From Firmicutes bacterium UBA5010 (GTDB lineage: Bacteria; Bacillota; Clostridia; Tissierellales; Sedimentibacteraceae): 64,000 nt of DNA. Each line of letters opens with the position of its first letter. The stretch's first letter is position 1. A model generated the notes under the pieces. The model was given only the letters and a program-made list of their open reading frames with translations, was not told the origin of the DNA and searched no databases. The stretch covers positions 31,708-95,707 of the forward strand of contig DGYI01000070.1 of NCBI GenBank assembly GCA_002396645.1. Reading direction: 5' to 3'. The translations under genes and the position numbers were made by a program. Shown here in pieces: positions 54,524-62,385 of the stretch.

Positions 54524-55510
54524 ATGAGCAAATGTTTAATTGAAGTTAAAAATCTGAAAAAATACTTTCCTATAAAAGCGGGAGTTCTGAAAAAAACAGT
54601 TGGTCACGTTAAGGCTGTTGACAATGTGTCGCTTAAAATAAATGAAGGAAAGGTTTTGGGTGTAGTAGGAGAGTCAGGCTGCGGCAAATCCACGCTTGGC
54701 AGAACTATGCTCAAGCTCTTGGATCCTACTGAGGGAGATATGCTGTATGAAGGCAAGAATATTTATAAGATGGGCAAGAGTGAGCTTAATCACATGAGAA
54801 CCAAAATGCAGATTATATTCCAGGACCCCTACAGCTCTTTGAATCCCAGACTTCCCGTTTCAGAAATTGTCGGAGAGGCAATGATGCAGCATAAGCTTGT
54901 TAAAAACAGAGACGAAATGGATGAAAAAGTAGAAGAAATAATAGGCAAATGCGGACTGTTTCCTGAGCAGGCAAGACGTTATCCTCACCAATTTTCGGGC
55001 GGGCAGCGTCAGCGTATATGTATAGCTCGTGCACTTGCACTTAATCCGAAATTCATAGTTTGTGACGAGGCAGTTTCCGCTCTTGATGTTTCTATTCAAT
55101 CGCAGATTATAAACCTTCTCAAAGACGCGCAGGAAGATTTTGGATTAACATATATGTTTATATCTCATGACTTGTCGGTAGTTAAATTTATAAGTGATGA
55201 TATAGCTGTTATGTATCTTGGACAGGTTGTTGAGACAGGAAGCAAAAAACAAATATTTGATAATCCTCTGCACCCTTATACGGAAGCCTTATTGTCTGCT
55301 GTACCGTCATTTGACCCTTCAGCGAGAAATAATAAAAAGCGTATTATACTGCAGGGAGATATACCTTCTCCTGCTAATCCGCCTAGTGGATGCAGATTCC
55401 ATACAAGATGTATTTATGCTGCTGAGGTATGTAAAACTCAAGTGCCTGAATACAGAGAAATTGAGCCGGGACACTTTACAATGTGTCATAAGGTTAACGG
55501 AGTGTTTTAA
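54524..55510 (+). CDS. oppF: Oligopeptide ABC transporter ATPase OppF
   Basis: 328 residues: Walker A GESGCGKST, Q loop IIFQDPYSSLNPR (an OppF hallmark), signature FSGGQRQRI, Walker B FIVCDEAVSALDVS and C-terminal CRFHTRC cluster. Five bases after oppD; completes a full Opp importer. Confidence 0.96.
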   Translation: MSKCLIEVKNLKKYFPIKAGVLKKTVGHVKAVDNVSLKINEGKVLGVVGESGCGKSTLGRTMLKLLDPTEGDMLYEGKNIYKMGKSELNHMRTKMQIIFQDPYSSLNPRLPVSEIVGEAMMQHKLVKNRDEMDEKVEEIIGKCGLFPEQARRYPHQFSGGQRQRICIARALALNPKFIVCDEAVSALDVSIQSQIINLLKDAQEDFGLTYMFISHDLSVVKFISDDIAVMYLGQVVETGSKKQIFDNPLHPYTEALLSAVPSFDPSARNNKKRIILQGDIPSPANPPSGCRFHTRCIYAAEVCKTQVPEYREIEPGHFTMCHKVNGVF

Positions 55511-55768
55511 ATGTTATTCGGCGGTAAAAGAAGAGTAGAAGAAGATTTGGAGAAGATAAGATTTGCAAATCTTCCTGCCGACAAGCAAGAAAAAGAGTTA
55601 GCTGAAAAGGAATTGAGAAAAAAGGAAATACAGTCTATAAAATTTGAAAAAAATGATAGATTAGCTCTTGTTATAGCTACATTTTCAATTGTATTGCCTT
55701 ATGTTTTTGCCTTTATTGCAATTATCGGTGCGGTAATTGGACTGATGTATTTTTTCTTTTTAAAATAA
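55511..55768 (+). CDS. Small membrane protein at end of opp operon
   Basis: 85 residues: highly charged, probably coiled N-terminal half (about 1-52), then two closely spaced hydrophobic helices at the C-terminus (LALVIATFSIVLPYVFAFI and IGAVIGLMYFFF). Its ATG directly follows the oppF stop, and GGAG lies in the oppF 3' end, so translation is coupled. Role unknown. An accessory to the Opp complex is inferred from position. Confidence 0.7.
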   Translation: MLFGGKRRVEEDLEKIRFANLPADKQEKELAEKELRKKEIQSIKFEKNDRLALVIATFSIVLPYVFAFIAIIGAVIGLMYFFFLK

Positions 55769-55817
55769 TCGGCAATGCTAGTCTCAAGCTAAAACCTTGA
55801 TAAATAGTATAAGATAT

Positions 55818-55865
55818 AAAAAGACTTTGTTTATTTATAATTATTTATAAACAAAGTCTTTTTTA
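55818..55865 (+). terminator. Terminator of opp operon
   Basis: AAAAGACTTTGTTTAT / ATAAACAAAGTCTTTT stem with T run, at least 15 base pairs. Confidence 0.9.
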
Positions 55866-55871
55866 TGTGTA

Positions 55872-55898
55872 ACATCAATAAAAATCAGACATATTGTA
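55872..55898 (+). promoter_or_regulatory. Candidate SigK promoter for dpaAB
   Basis: AC, 16 bases, CATATTGTA, which fits the mother-cell SigK pattern AC-N16-CATAnnnTA. SigK control of dipicolinate synthase is known in Bacillus. Confidence 0.45.
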
Positions 55899-55921
55899 AT
55901 ATAAGCATAGCTTCCATAAAG

Positions 55922-55977
55922 ACAAAGTTTTAATAGAAATATTGTTTTATATAAACATTGTTTCGTTAAAACTTTGT
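55922..55977. repeat. Inverted repeat in dpaA leader
   Basis: ACAAAGTTTTAA (55922-55933) and TTAAAACTTTGT (55966-55977), perfect 12-base arms separated by 32 AT-rich bases. They could fold in the leader or be an operator pair. Confidence 0.6.
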
Positions 55978-56018
55978 TTCACAAAAACAGCGTTTCTTTG
56001 TATCAGGGAGGGATAAAT

Positions 56019-56909
56019 TTGTCAAAAAAAGGTGATATAGCTGTCATTGGTGCTGACCTAAGACAGATATACATGATAAACAATCTGTACGAAAAAGGCT
56101 ATACAGTCTATACCTACGGTATAAATAATGATTTAATAACTGATAAAATAAGAAAAACATCCTCGTTACATGAGGCTATATCAAGAAGTAATATACTTAT
56201 TTGTCCTATTCCCTTTAGCAAGAACAATAAAGATATTGCTTTTTTAAATTTATATGAGGATAAAAATGTTAAGCATTTTATGGAAGGCTTAAATTCAAAT
56301 CATATTTTATTTGCCGGGTTAATTCCGGATTATTTATCCAGCTATTGTAACAGAAATAAGATTGTATGTTATGATTTTATGAAAATGAATGATGTAGCCA
56401 TATTAAATGCCATTGCAACAGCAGAAGGAACAATAGCGGAAGCAATAAAAAGAAGCCTTATTAATTTGCACGGCAGCCGCTGCCTGGTACTCGGCTTTGG
56501 AAGGTGTGCCCAAATATTAGCATCTAAACTAAAAGCTTTTGACGCAGATATTTGTGTCAGTGCAAGAACTAAGGATGCATGTGCCTTGGCAACAGCTTAT
56601 GGCTACTTTGGTATATTGCTTGATAAATTAGACCAGGACTTAGATAGCTTTGATTTTGTATTTAATACAATTCCTGCTATGGTATTGGCAAGAGATAAAC
56701 TAGAGAAACTATCGCCGCATGTTACAATCATCGATATAGCTTCTTCACCCGGAGGGATTGATTATAGTGCCAGTGAAAGTTTAAATTTAAATGCATCTTT
56801 GTGTTTAGGACTGCCGGGGATATATTCACCTAAAAGTTCAGGTGAAATTTTAGCTGATGTAGTAGAAAATATTCTAATTGAAAGAAGTGGTGAGTTTGAA
56901 ACTAAATAA
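56019..56909 (+). CDS. dpaA: Dipicolinate synthase subunit A
   Basis: About 297 residues: N-terminal IAVIGADLRQIYMIN Rossmann-like block and a second nucleotide-binding segment SRCLVLGFGRCAQILASKLK, with the conserved GLPGIYSPKSSGEILADVV tail in parts. It makes dipicolinic acid from a dihydrodipicolinate-pathway intermediate, in the mother cell, for spore core dehydration. The start is TTG at 56019 since AGGGAGGGA lies five bases upstream. The open frame reaches back to another TTG at 55974. Confidence 0.93.
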   Translation: MSKKGDIAVIGADLRQIYMINNLYEKGYTVYTYGINNDLITDKIRKTSSLHEAISRSNILICPIPFSKNNKDIAFLNLYEDKNVKHFMEGLNSNHILFAGLIPDYLSSYCNRNKIVCYDFMKMNDVAILNAIATAEGTIAEAIKRSLINLHGSRCLVLGFGRCAQILASKLKAFDADICVSARTKDACALATAYGYFGILLDKLDQDLDSFDFVFNTIPAMVLARDKLEKLSPHVTIIDIASSPGGIDYSASESLNLNASLCLGLPGIYSPKSSGEILADVVENILIERSGEFETK

Positions 56910-57483
56910 TTTAAATATAGGGGTTGCCTTTACAGGATCATTTTGCACATTCGATAAAATATTTGTTGAGCTGGAGAATTTAGTCAAGGGGGGCAGCAAG
57001 GTATATACGATATTTTCATATGCCTCGCAAAATATTGATTGCAGATTCGGAAAGTCTGACGAATTCATTTCAAAAGCAGAAGGTATTACGCTTACTAAGC
57101 CTATATTGACATTGGAAGATGCGGAGCCTCTGGGCCCGAAAAATATACTTGATATATTGATAATAGCACCTTGTACAGGAAATACACTCGCTAAATTAGT
57201 AAACGGAATAACAGATACACCGGCACTTATGGCTGCAAAAGGGCATTTAAGAAACAATAAGCCTCTTGTAATAGCTTTATCTACCAATGATGCCTTAGGA
57301 TTTAATTTTAAAAACATAGGAGTTATGCTTAACACTAAAAATGTATATTTTGTTCCTTTTGGGCAGGATAATTACGAGGGAAAACCTAACTCAATGGTAG
57401 CACATACAGAGTTGATTATTCCAAGCTTAGAACATGCACTTGACGGAAAGCAAATACAGCCTGTAATTAAAAGCCCGCATTAA
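56896..57483 (+). CDS. dpaB: Dipicolinate synthase subunit B (flavoprotein)
   Basis: About 195 residues of the flavoprotein (HFCD) family: NIGVAFTGSFCTFDKIF near the start and the conserved IAPCTGNTLAKLVNGITD and ALSTNDALG. Partner of DpaA. The start is uncertain. It overlaps the end of dpaA, with candidate TTG at 56878, GTG at 56887 or 56890, and TTG at 56896. I prefer the last because AAGTGGTGA precedes it and the protein then begins as in other DpaB. Confidence 0.92.
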   Translation: MKLNNLNIGVAFTGSFCTFDKIFVELENLVKGGSKVYTIFSYASQNIDCRFGKSDEFISKAEGITLTKPILTLEDAEPLGPKNILDILIIAPCTGNTLAKLVNGITDTPALMAAKGHLRNNKPLVIALSTNDALGFNFKNIGVMLNTKNVYFVPFGQDNYEGKPNSMVAHTELIIPSLEHALDGKQIQPVIKSPH

Positions 57484-57546
57484 AAAAGATGCGTATAGGT
57501 AACAAATAAGAGCTGGGATCTATTGTTATCTTAACGCATCTTTTAT
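57484..57546. terminator. Long bidirectional terminator
   Basis: AAAGATGCGT / ACGCATCTTT outer stem with an inner GTAACAA / TTGTTA stem between convergent dpaB and trxA. Confidence 0.85.
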
Positions 57547-57564
57547 ATTGGCATTATTTCGGTA

Positions 57565-57879
57565 TTATACTGCGAGCATTTTTATTATGGAATTTTTAGA
57601 CTTCACGCCTACAGACTGTGCAATCAGTTTACCCTTATCCATAACAACTAAAGTGGGTATGCTTCTTATTTTGAACATTGAAGCAAGCTCGCTCTCTTCA
57701 TCTACATTTATTTTGCATATCTTAGCAGAGCTGGACATTTCCTTTCCTATTTCATCAATCACAGGAGCGACAGCTTTGCATGGACCACACCAAGATGCCC
57801 AAAAATCCAATAAAACCGGTACTTTGGATTGTAAAACCTCAGATTCAAAATTTTTCTTAGTTATATTTATTACAGACAT
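57565..57879 (-). CDS. trxA: Thioredoxin
   Basis: 104 residues with the WCGPCK active site (FWASWCGPCKAVAP near 27-40), cis-Pro in IRSIPTLVV and a typical beta-alpha thioredoxin fold. It reduces disulfides and, in glycine-reductase organisms, regenerates selenoprotein A-linked reductases. Downstream of trxB, separated by a repeat-filled gap. GGAGG lies seven bases upstream. Confidence 0.95.
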   Translation of the reverse strand: MSVINITKKNFESEVLQSKVPVLLDFWASWCGPCKAVAPVIDEIGKEMSSSAKICKINVDEESELASMFKIRSIPTLVVMDKGKLIAQSVGVKSKNSIIKMLAV

Positions 57880-57939
57880 AATTTACCTCCAATATTTTAT
57901 TTGTTAATTTCATAGTCCAAACACTGAAATATGCGTAAC

Positions 57940-58028
57940 AAGGGCTTGGTGTAGCCAAGACCATGCATATTTCCAAGGGCTTGACGTAGTCAAGACCATG
58001 CGTAGCCAATACCATGTCAAGACCGTAC
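57940..58028. repeat. 35-bp tandem hairpin repeat between trxB and trxA
   Basis: Copies at 57940-57966 and 57975-58001 share AAGGGCTTG and CAAGACCATGC with compensatory changes (TTGG-TGTAG-CCAA versus TTGA-CGTAG-TCAA). A third degenerate copy runs to 58028 and includes the trxB stop codon. Compensated stems point to selection on structure. Confidence 0.75.
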
Positions 58029-58871
58029 ATATTTAATTATTTCAGTTCCGGCTTTAGAGCCTTCATATACTGCTTTTGAAATTTGAAGCATGCCTCCTGT
58101 ACAATCTCCCGCAGCAAATAAACCGTCAATATTTGTATGTAAATTTTCATCCACTACAATATTATCCTTATCAATTTCAGCACCTATTTTTTTAGCAAGA
58201 TCACTGCTCGAAGCACTTCCGGCAGCTATAAATATTCCGTCTGTGTGCATTTTGCTTCCGTCTTCAAAGCTTATTTTCTCGGCAAAATCAGTTCCTTCAA
58301 CAGATCTGATTTTTTTGCGATTTACTTTTATACTTGGCGGAACATTTATAGTTAAATTATTACCGTCTGTCAGCAGTGTAAGAGATTTTACCAAAGGCAA
58401 TAATTCCTTTGCCTCATGTAAGGCATAATCGCTGTTTCCGATAACCACAACATCTTTTCCTCTATAGAAAAAACCGTCACATACTGCACAATAGCTGATG
58501 CCATTTCCCTCAAATTCTTCTAAACCTTTAAATCTTGGCTTGTTTTTAACTTTTCCTGTTGCAATAAGCACAGATTTTGAACTAAAGTTTTTATTTGCTG
58601 TATATACCATAAAATTTCCGTCGTAGCTTAGTCCGGTAACTTCATCATTTATATATTGCGCACCCAGACGTTTTGCCTGAAGCAATCCGTTAGAAACTAA
58701 TTCCTTTCCGCTTATGGGATTTACAAAACCATAGTAATTTTCTATTTTTTCAGCTTTGGCGAGCGCTCCTGAATCCTTTCCGATGATTAAGGATTTAAGA
58801 CCGGCTCTTTGTATATAAAGAGCTGCCGATATACCGGCAGGACCATTTCCTATAATTATAGTGTCTAACAT
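58017..58871 (-). CDS. trxB: Thioredoxin reductase-like flavoprotein lacking the NADPH motif
   Basis: 284 residues: FAD motif IIGNGPAGISAALYIQRAG, redox CAVC in ISYCAVCDGFF near 131-134, and C-terminal GLFAAGDCTGGMLQISKAVYEG. The middle domain, where NADPH-dependent enzymes have GGGDSA and HRRxxxR, instead has VVIGNSDYALHEAKEL and TLLTDGNNL, so hydride from NADPH is doubtful. Ferredoxin-dependent flavin thioredoxin reductases of clostridia show such loss. Start ATG at 58871 after AAAGGA. Upstream of trxA in one unit. Confidence 0.88.
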   Translation of the reverse strand: MLDTIIIGNGPAGISAALYIQRAGLKSLIIGKDSGALAKAEKIENYYGFVNPISGKELVSNGLLQAKRLGAQYINDEVTGLSYDGNFMVYTANKNFSSKSVLIATGKVKNKPRFKGLEEFEGNGISYCAVCDGFFYRGKDVVVIGNSDYALHEAKELLPLVKSLTLLTDGNNLTINVPPSIKVNRKKIRSVEGTDFAEKISFEDGSKMHTDGIFIAAGSASSSDLAKKIGAEIDKDNIVVDENLHTNIDGLFAAGDCTGGMLQISKAVYEGSKAGTEIIKYVRS

Positions 58872-59068
58872 ATATTCAATCCTTTCTTTAATCAATTAAT
58901 ACATTATATTTATATAATATATAATGTTTAATAATTTTTAAGTAACTTTATCACAAATCATTTATTTTTATAAATTCAAGGCATAATATCTATAAGATAT
59001 TTAAAATGAAAAACATTTGTTAAATAAAACATACGTAATTGGACTATAATATATGCCGGGATATTAAA

Positions 59069-59103
59069 ATAAAAGCAGTCAGAGTTATTCTGGACTGCTT
59101 TTA
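59069..59103 (-). terminator. Terminator of DUF1540 gene
   Basis: AAAAGCAGTC(C)AGA / TCT(G)GACTGCTTTT stem; T-rich tail on the minus strand. Confidence 0.8.
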
Positions 59104-59110
59104 GCTAAAT

Positions 59111-59269
59111 CTATTTAACCTCGAATGACTCACAATCCGTACATTGAACTTCTGTAGGATTTGTTTCGTGAGTACCTACTTTAATTGAAGAAAGCGTACA
59201 GTAACTCTCTGAAGTGTTATTGTATTTACATTGATGTACACTACATTTAATACTTGAATTTTTTTGCAT
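59111..59269 (-). CDS. DUF1540 small Cys-rich protein
   Basis: 52 residues. DUF1540 pattern SIKCSVHQCKYN at 6-17, then a lone Cys24 and C43-x2-C46 (QCTDCESF): five cysteines likely to bind zinc or form redox pairs. Such peptides are common in spore-forming clostridia; function unknown. GGAGGTG is five bases before the ATG. Confidence 0.88.
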   Translation of the reverse strand: MQKNSSIKCSVHQCKYNNTSESYCTLSSIKVGTHETNPTEVQCTDCESFEVK

Positions 59270-59366
59270 TTGAGCACCTCCTTTTATCACATTAAGATTA
59301 TTATTTGTATTTATATTCTTAATATTCAGGTGTTTTGTGAATATTTTTTTAAAAAAATATTTTTAT

Positions 59367-59453
59367 TTTATCTTATAGAAAGTTCTCTTTCCTATAAGAT
59401 AAATGAAGAATCGGAACGATTCTTCCAACGAGAGAAACTTGTTTCACTTTTTT
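59367..59453 (+). repeat. Triple-hairpin intergenic repeat, copy B
   Basis: TTTATCTTATAG/CTATAAGATAAA, then GAAGAATC-GGAAC-GATTCTTC, then a weakened AGAGAAAC/GTTTCACT stem and T run. Same order as copies A and C. It lies upstream of pdaA, and copy C lies downstream. Confidence 0.85.
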
Positions 59454-59534
59454 AATCTGAATTTTATTGAGATATTTTAAATATTTTATCATATTTAGTA
59501 TATACAAATATATAATTGTAGTGGGGGGATTTTT

Positions 59535-60332
59535 TTGATAATTTCAATAAAGAAAAAAGCATTTATTATAAGCTCCGCTTGCTTATTACTTATAATCTTT
59601 GGAATAGTGTTAATGACTAATTACAGTTTTAGAGTAAAACAGGCATTTTCCGAAATAACCAATTGGGGTCTGAGCTTCCGGGAGGAAGGTAAAGCACCTC
59701 AGGGCAATGTAAGCGCGGAATTTTTGAAAAACTACAATGCATACTACGTATTAAACGGCGAAGAAAAGGTAATTTATCTGACTTTTGATGCAGGATTTGA
59801 AAACGGATATATGCCTAATATACTGGATGTACTGAAAAAACATGATATAAAGGCTACATTCTTCTTAGTGGGAAACTATTTAGAAACTGAGCCTGATCTT
59901 GTAAAAAGAATGATAGAAGAAGGACACATAGTAGGCAATCATACATATACACATCCTGATATGTCAAAAATATCTGATACTGAAGCATTCAATAGAGAGC
60001 TGGTCAAATTTGAGGAAAAGTACAAAGAAGTGACAGGTCAGGATTTAGTGAAATTTTACAGACCGCCTCAAGGAAAATTTAGTGAAAGCAATTTAAAACA
60101 GGCAAATGAACTCGGTTATAAAACATTTTTTTGGAGTTTGGCATATGTTGATTGGTATGTAAATGATCAGCCAACAAAAGAGCAGGCATTTAGTAAGCTG
60201 ATACCAAGAATCCATCCGGGGGCAGTAGTTTTATTGCACAGTACATCGAAAACGAATTCAGAGATATTAGACGAATTAATTACGAAGTGGAAAGAAATGG
60301 GATATACATTCAAAAATTTAGATGAGATATAA
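59535..60332 (+). CDS. pdaA: PdaA-type delta-lactam polysaccharide deacetylase
   Basis: 265 residues: N-terminal membrane anchor (about 9-28) and NodB domain with YLTFDAGFENGYMPNIL (PdaA-like variant where the second Asp of DD is Ala-Gly), zinc HxxxH in GNHTYTHPDM, FYRPPQGKFSESNL and VVLLHSTSKTN. PdaA makes the muramic delta-lactam of spore cortex in Bacillus. Start is TTG at 59535, with GGGGGGA upstream. The gene stands between two direct copies of a triple-hairpin repeat. Confidence 0.9.
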   Translation: MIISIKKKAFIISSACLLLIIFGIVLMTNYSFRVKQAFSEITNWGLSFREEGKAPQGNVSAEFLKNYNAYYVLNGEEKVIYLTFDAGFENGYMPNILDVLKKHDIKATFFLVGNYLETEPDLVKRMIEEGHIVGNHTYTHPDMSKISDTEAFNRELVKFEEKYKEVTGQDLVKFYRPPQGKFSESNLKQANELGYKTFFWSLAYVDWYVNDQPTKEQAFSKLIPRIHPGAVVLLHSTSKTNSEILDELITKWKEMGYTFKNLDEI

Positions 60333-60333
60333 A

Positions 60334-60366
60334 AAATTTAGCGGAATCAACCCGCTAAATTTTTTT
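60334..60366 (+). terminator. Terminator of pdaA
   Basis: AAATTTAGCGG / CCGCTAAATTT stem followed by T5. Confidence 0.88.
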
Positions 60367-60450
60367 ATCTGATAGGAAGGTTCTCTTTCCTATCAGATAA
60401 ATGAAGAATCGGAAAGATTCTTCCATAAAGTGAACATAGTTCACTTTTTT
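60362..60450 (+). repeat. Triple-hairpin intergenic repeat, copy C
   Basis: TTATCTGATAGGAA/TTCCTATCAGATAA, GAAGAATC-GGAAA-GATTCTTC, AAGTGAAC/GTTCACTT then T6. Best-preserved copy. It starts inside the T tail of the pdaA terminator. Confidence 0.88.
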
Positions 60451-60572
60451 ATTGATAACAATTTTACAGTATAGAAACTACTAAATGCTGACATGCCAAG
60501 AGCCGTTGCAAGATAATAGCATTAAGAGAAAGAATTTATTTACCTTTCGAGTCTATAAAAGAAGCGGTCGAT

Positions 60573-60601
60573 TTGACAAATCTTATGTTTAGTCTTATTA
60601 T
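60573..60601 (+). promoter_or_regulatory. SigA promoter of PII-like/antiporter operon
   Basis: TTGACA, 17 bases, TATTAT, 40 bases before the ATG. The remaining bases of the 60.3-60.6 kb gap hold only the terminator and repeat C. Confidence 0.75.
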
Positions 60602-60641
60602 ATATAAGTTATAAATAAATAAAGAAAGGTTGGTGAAAAGA

Positions 60642-60989
60642 ATGGAATTGTTAATGGTGTTTTTAAAAAAGGTGGAATTAGTAGATGATGTAATGCATCA
60701 TTTAGCTGAATGCGGTATTAGAGGCGGTACTATAGTTGAAGGTACCGGTATGGCAAAAAGCTTGGCTAACATGGAAAGTTTGCCTATGTTTGGTATGTTG
60801 CGATTTATATTATCAGATGAAGAGAAATTAAAATGTAAGATATTATTATTTGCAATTGATGAAGAACAGATAGCATTGGCACAAGAAAAGATAACGGAAG
60901 TTGTTGGAGACTTTAGAGAGCCAAATACTGGTGTAATGTTCACAATTCCAATTAAGAATACAAAAGGATTTGGTGGTGACAAGATTTGA
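60642..60989 (+). CDS. PII-like regulatory protein
   Basis: 115 residues with a ferredoxin-like PII fold: start MELLMVFLKKVELVDDVMHH, GGTIVEGTGMAKSL in the T-loop region and C-terminal GVMFTIPIKNTKGFGG. The canonical GlnB T-loop (with uridylylated Tyr) is absent, so it belongs to the divergent PII-like group that binds nucleotides and often regulates an adjacent transporter. Its stop overlaps the antiporter start, strongly implying they act together. AAAGGTTGGTG serves as ribosome site. Confidence 0.85.
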   Translation: MELLMVFLKKVELVDDVMHHLAECGIRGGTIVEGTGMAKSLANMESLPMFGMLRFILSDEEKLKCKILLFAIDEEQIALAQEKITEVVGDFREPNTGVMFTIPIKNTKGFGGDKI

Positions 60990-62164
60990 CAGACTTAAAT
61001 ACTTTTTCATACTTGGCTATTGCAATAATTTTAGGTATCTTATCAAGTAAGATAATGGAAAAAGTTAAATTTCCTAATGTAACCGGGTATATTATTATTG
61101 GATTAATTGCAGGACCGTATTGCTTAAAAATTTTATCATTAGAATCTGTTGAGAATTTTTCAATTATTTCTGATATTGCTTTAGGACTTATTGCTTTTTC
61201 AATTGGATCAGAGTTTAAATTATCATTTTTAAAAATAGTAGGTAAATCTCCAATTATAATTGCTTTTTTTGAGGCTGTTTGTGCAGTTCTAGTTTTAGAT
61301 GCAGTTTTAATTTTGACAGGGAATGATGTTTCATTTTCTATAGTTTTAGGAGCAATTGCGGCTGCAACTGCGCCGGCAGCTACATTAATGGTTGTACGTC
61401 AATATAATGCCAAAGGTCCTGTTACTAACACTTTATTGCCGGTTGTTGCTATAGATGATGCAGTTGCTTTAATGTGTTTTGGAATATCGGTTGCTTTGGC
61501 TAAATCTATTGGTTCTATGGGAGATGCATCGATATTATATACATTGCTGGAGCCATTGGTTGAAATATTAGGCTCATTAATATTAGGAGCTATATGTGGT
61601 GTTATATTAAAGTTTTTGACAGCATGGTATACCGGACAGGGTAACAGGTTAAGTATAGCTTTGGCAATGGTTTTTTTATGTATAGGGGTGTCACTGTTGT
61701 TAAACCTTTCTCAATTGTTAGTATGTATGGCAATGGGTGCAGTGTATACAAATATTTCCAAATATAGCGAAGAGGTTTTCAAATATGTAGATAATATAAC
61801 TCCTCCGATATATTTATTGTTCTTTTTTATTTCAGGAGCAGAACTAGATATAAGTTTATTACCTACAGTTGGTATGATAGGTGTTATATATATAATATTT
61901 AGAGTTGTAGGTAAAGTAGCCGGTGCTGCTATTGGAGCAAAAGTTTCTAAAGCAGAACCTGTAGTAACAAAATACTTAGGTTTTACATTGATTCCTCAAG
62001 CAGGTGTTGCAATTGGGTTAGCTGGTATGGCTACATCTATTGTGCCGGAATATGGTTATAAAATACGGGCTATTATTTTGTGCGCAACTGTAATATATGA
62101 ACTGGTTGGACCTTTGGTTACAAAAATGGCATTAATTAAAGCCGGTGAAATTAATAATTCATGA
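60986..62164 (+). CDS. CPA2-family cation:proton antiporter
   Basis: 392 residues, about twelve to thirteen helices, with the CPA2 patterns ITGYIIIGLIAGP-like start (NVTGYIIIGLIAGP), IDDAVALMCFG (conserved Asp pair of the transport site) and LIPQAGVAIGLAG. No TrkA-N domain is attached, so regulation probably falls to the upstream PII-like protein. Start TTG at 60986 overlaps the preceding stop (TTGA). Exchanged ion is probably Na+ or K+ for H+. Confidence 0.88.
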   Translation: MTDLNTFSYLAIAIILGILSSKIMEKVKFPNVTGYIIIGLIAGPYCLKILSLESVENFSIISDIALGLIAFSIGSEFKLSFLKIVGKSPIIIAFFEAVCAVLVLDAVLILTGNDVSFSIVLGAIAAATAPAATLMVVRQYNAKGPVTNTLLPVVAIDDAVALMCFGISVALAKSIGSMGDASILYTLLEPLVEILGSLILGAICGVILKFLTAWYTGQGNRLSIALAMVFLCIGVSLLLNLSQLLVCMAMGAVYTNISKYSEEVFKYVDNITPPIYLLFFFISGAELDISLLPTVGMIGVIYIIFRVVGKVAGAAIGAKVSKAEPVVTKYLGFTLIPQAGVAIGLAGMATSIVPEYGYKIRAIILCATVIYELVGPLVTKMALIKAGEINNS

Positions 62165-62327
62165 GTCAAAAGATAATATAGCTGTTTTTGCAATAATTGC
62201 CGCAATAGTTGCGTGTACCTGAATTCATTCAACAAACCTTGTAATGTGATACATTTATTTGATGGTAAACTATTTGTTAATCGTAATTAAAGAGTACAAG
62301 CTTGGATTTAATAAGATTTTTGCTTAG

Positions 62328-62366
62328 CCCCTACCTATTATCGGCTTAATAGGTAGGGGGATTTTT
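62328..62366. terminator. Strong bidirectional terminator
   Basis: CCCCTACCTATTA / TAATAGGTAGGGG, perfect 13-bp stem with T tail, between convergent antiporter and yitT genes. Confidence 0.93.
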
Positions 62367-62385
62367 CATTTATTTTAAAAGTTCC

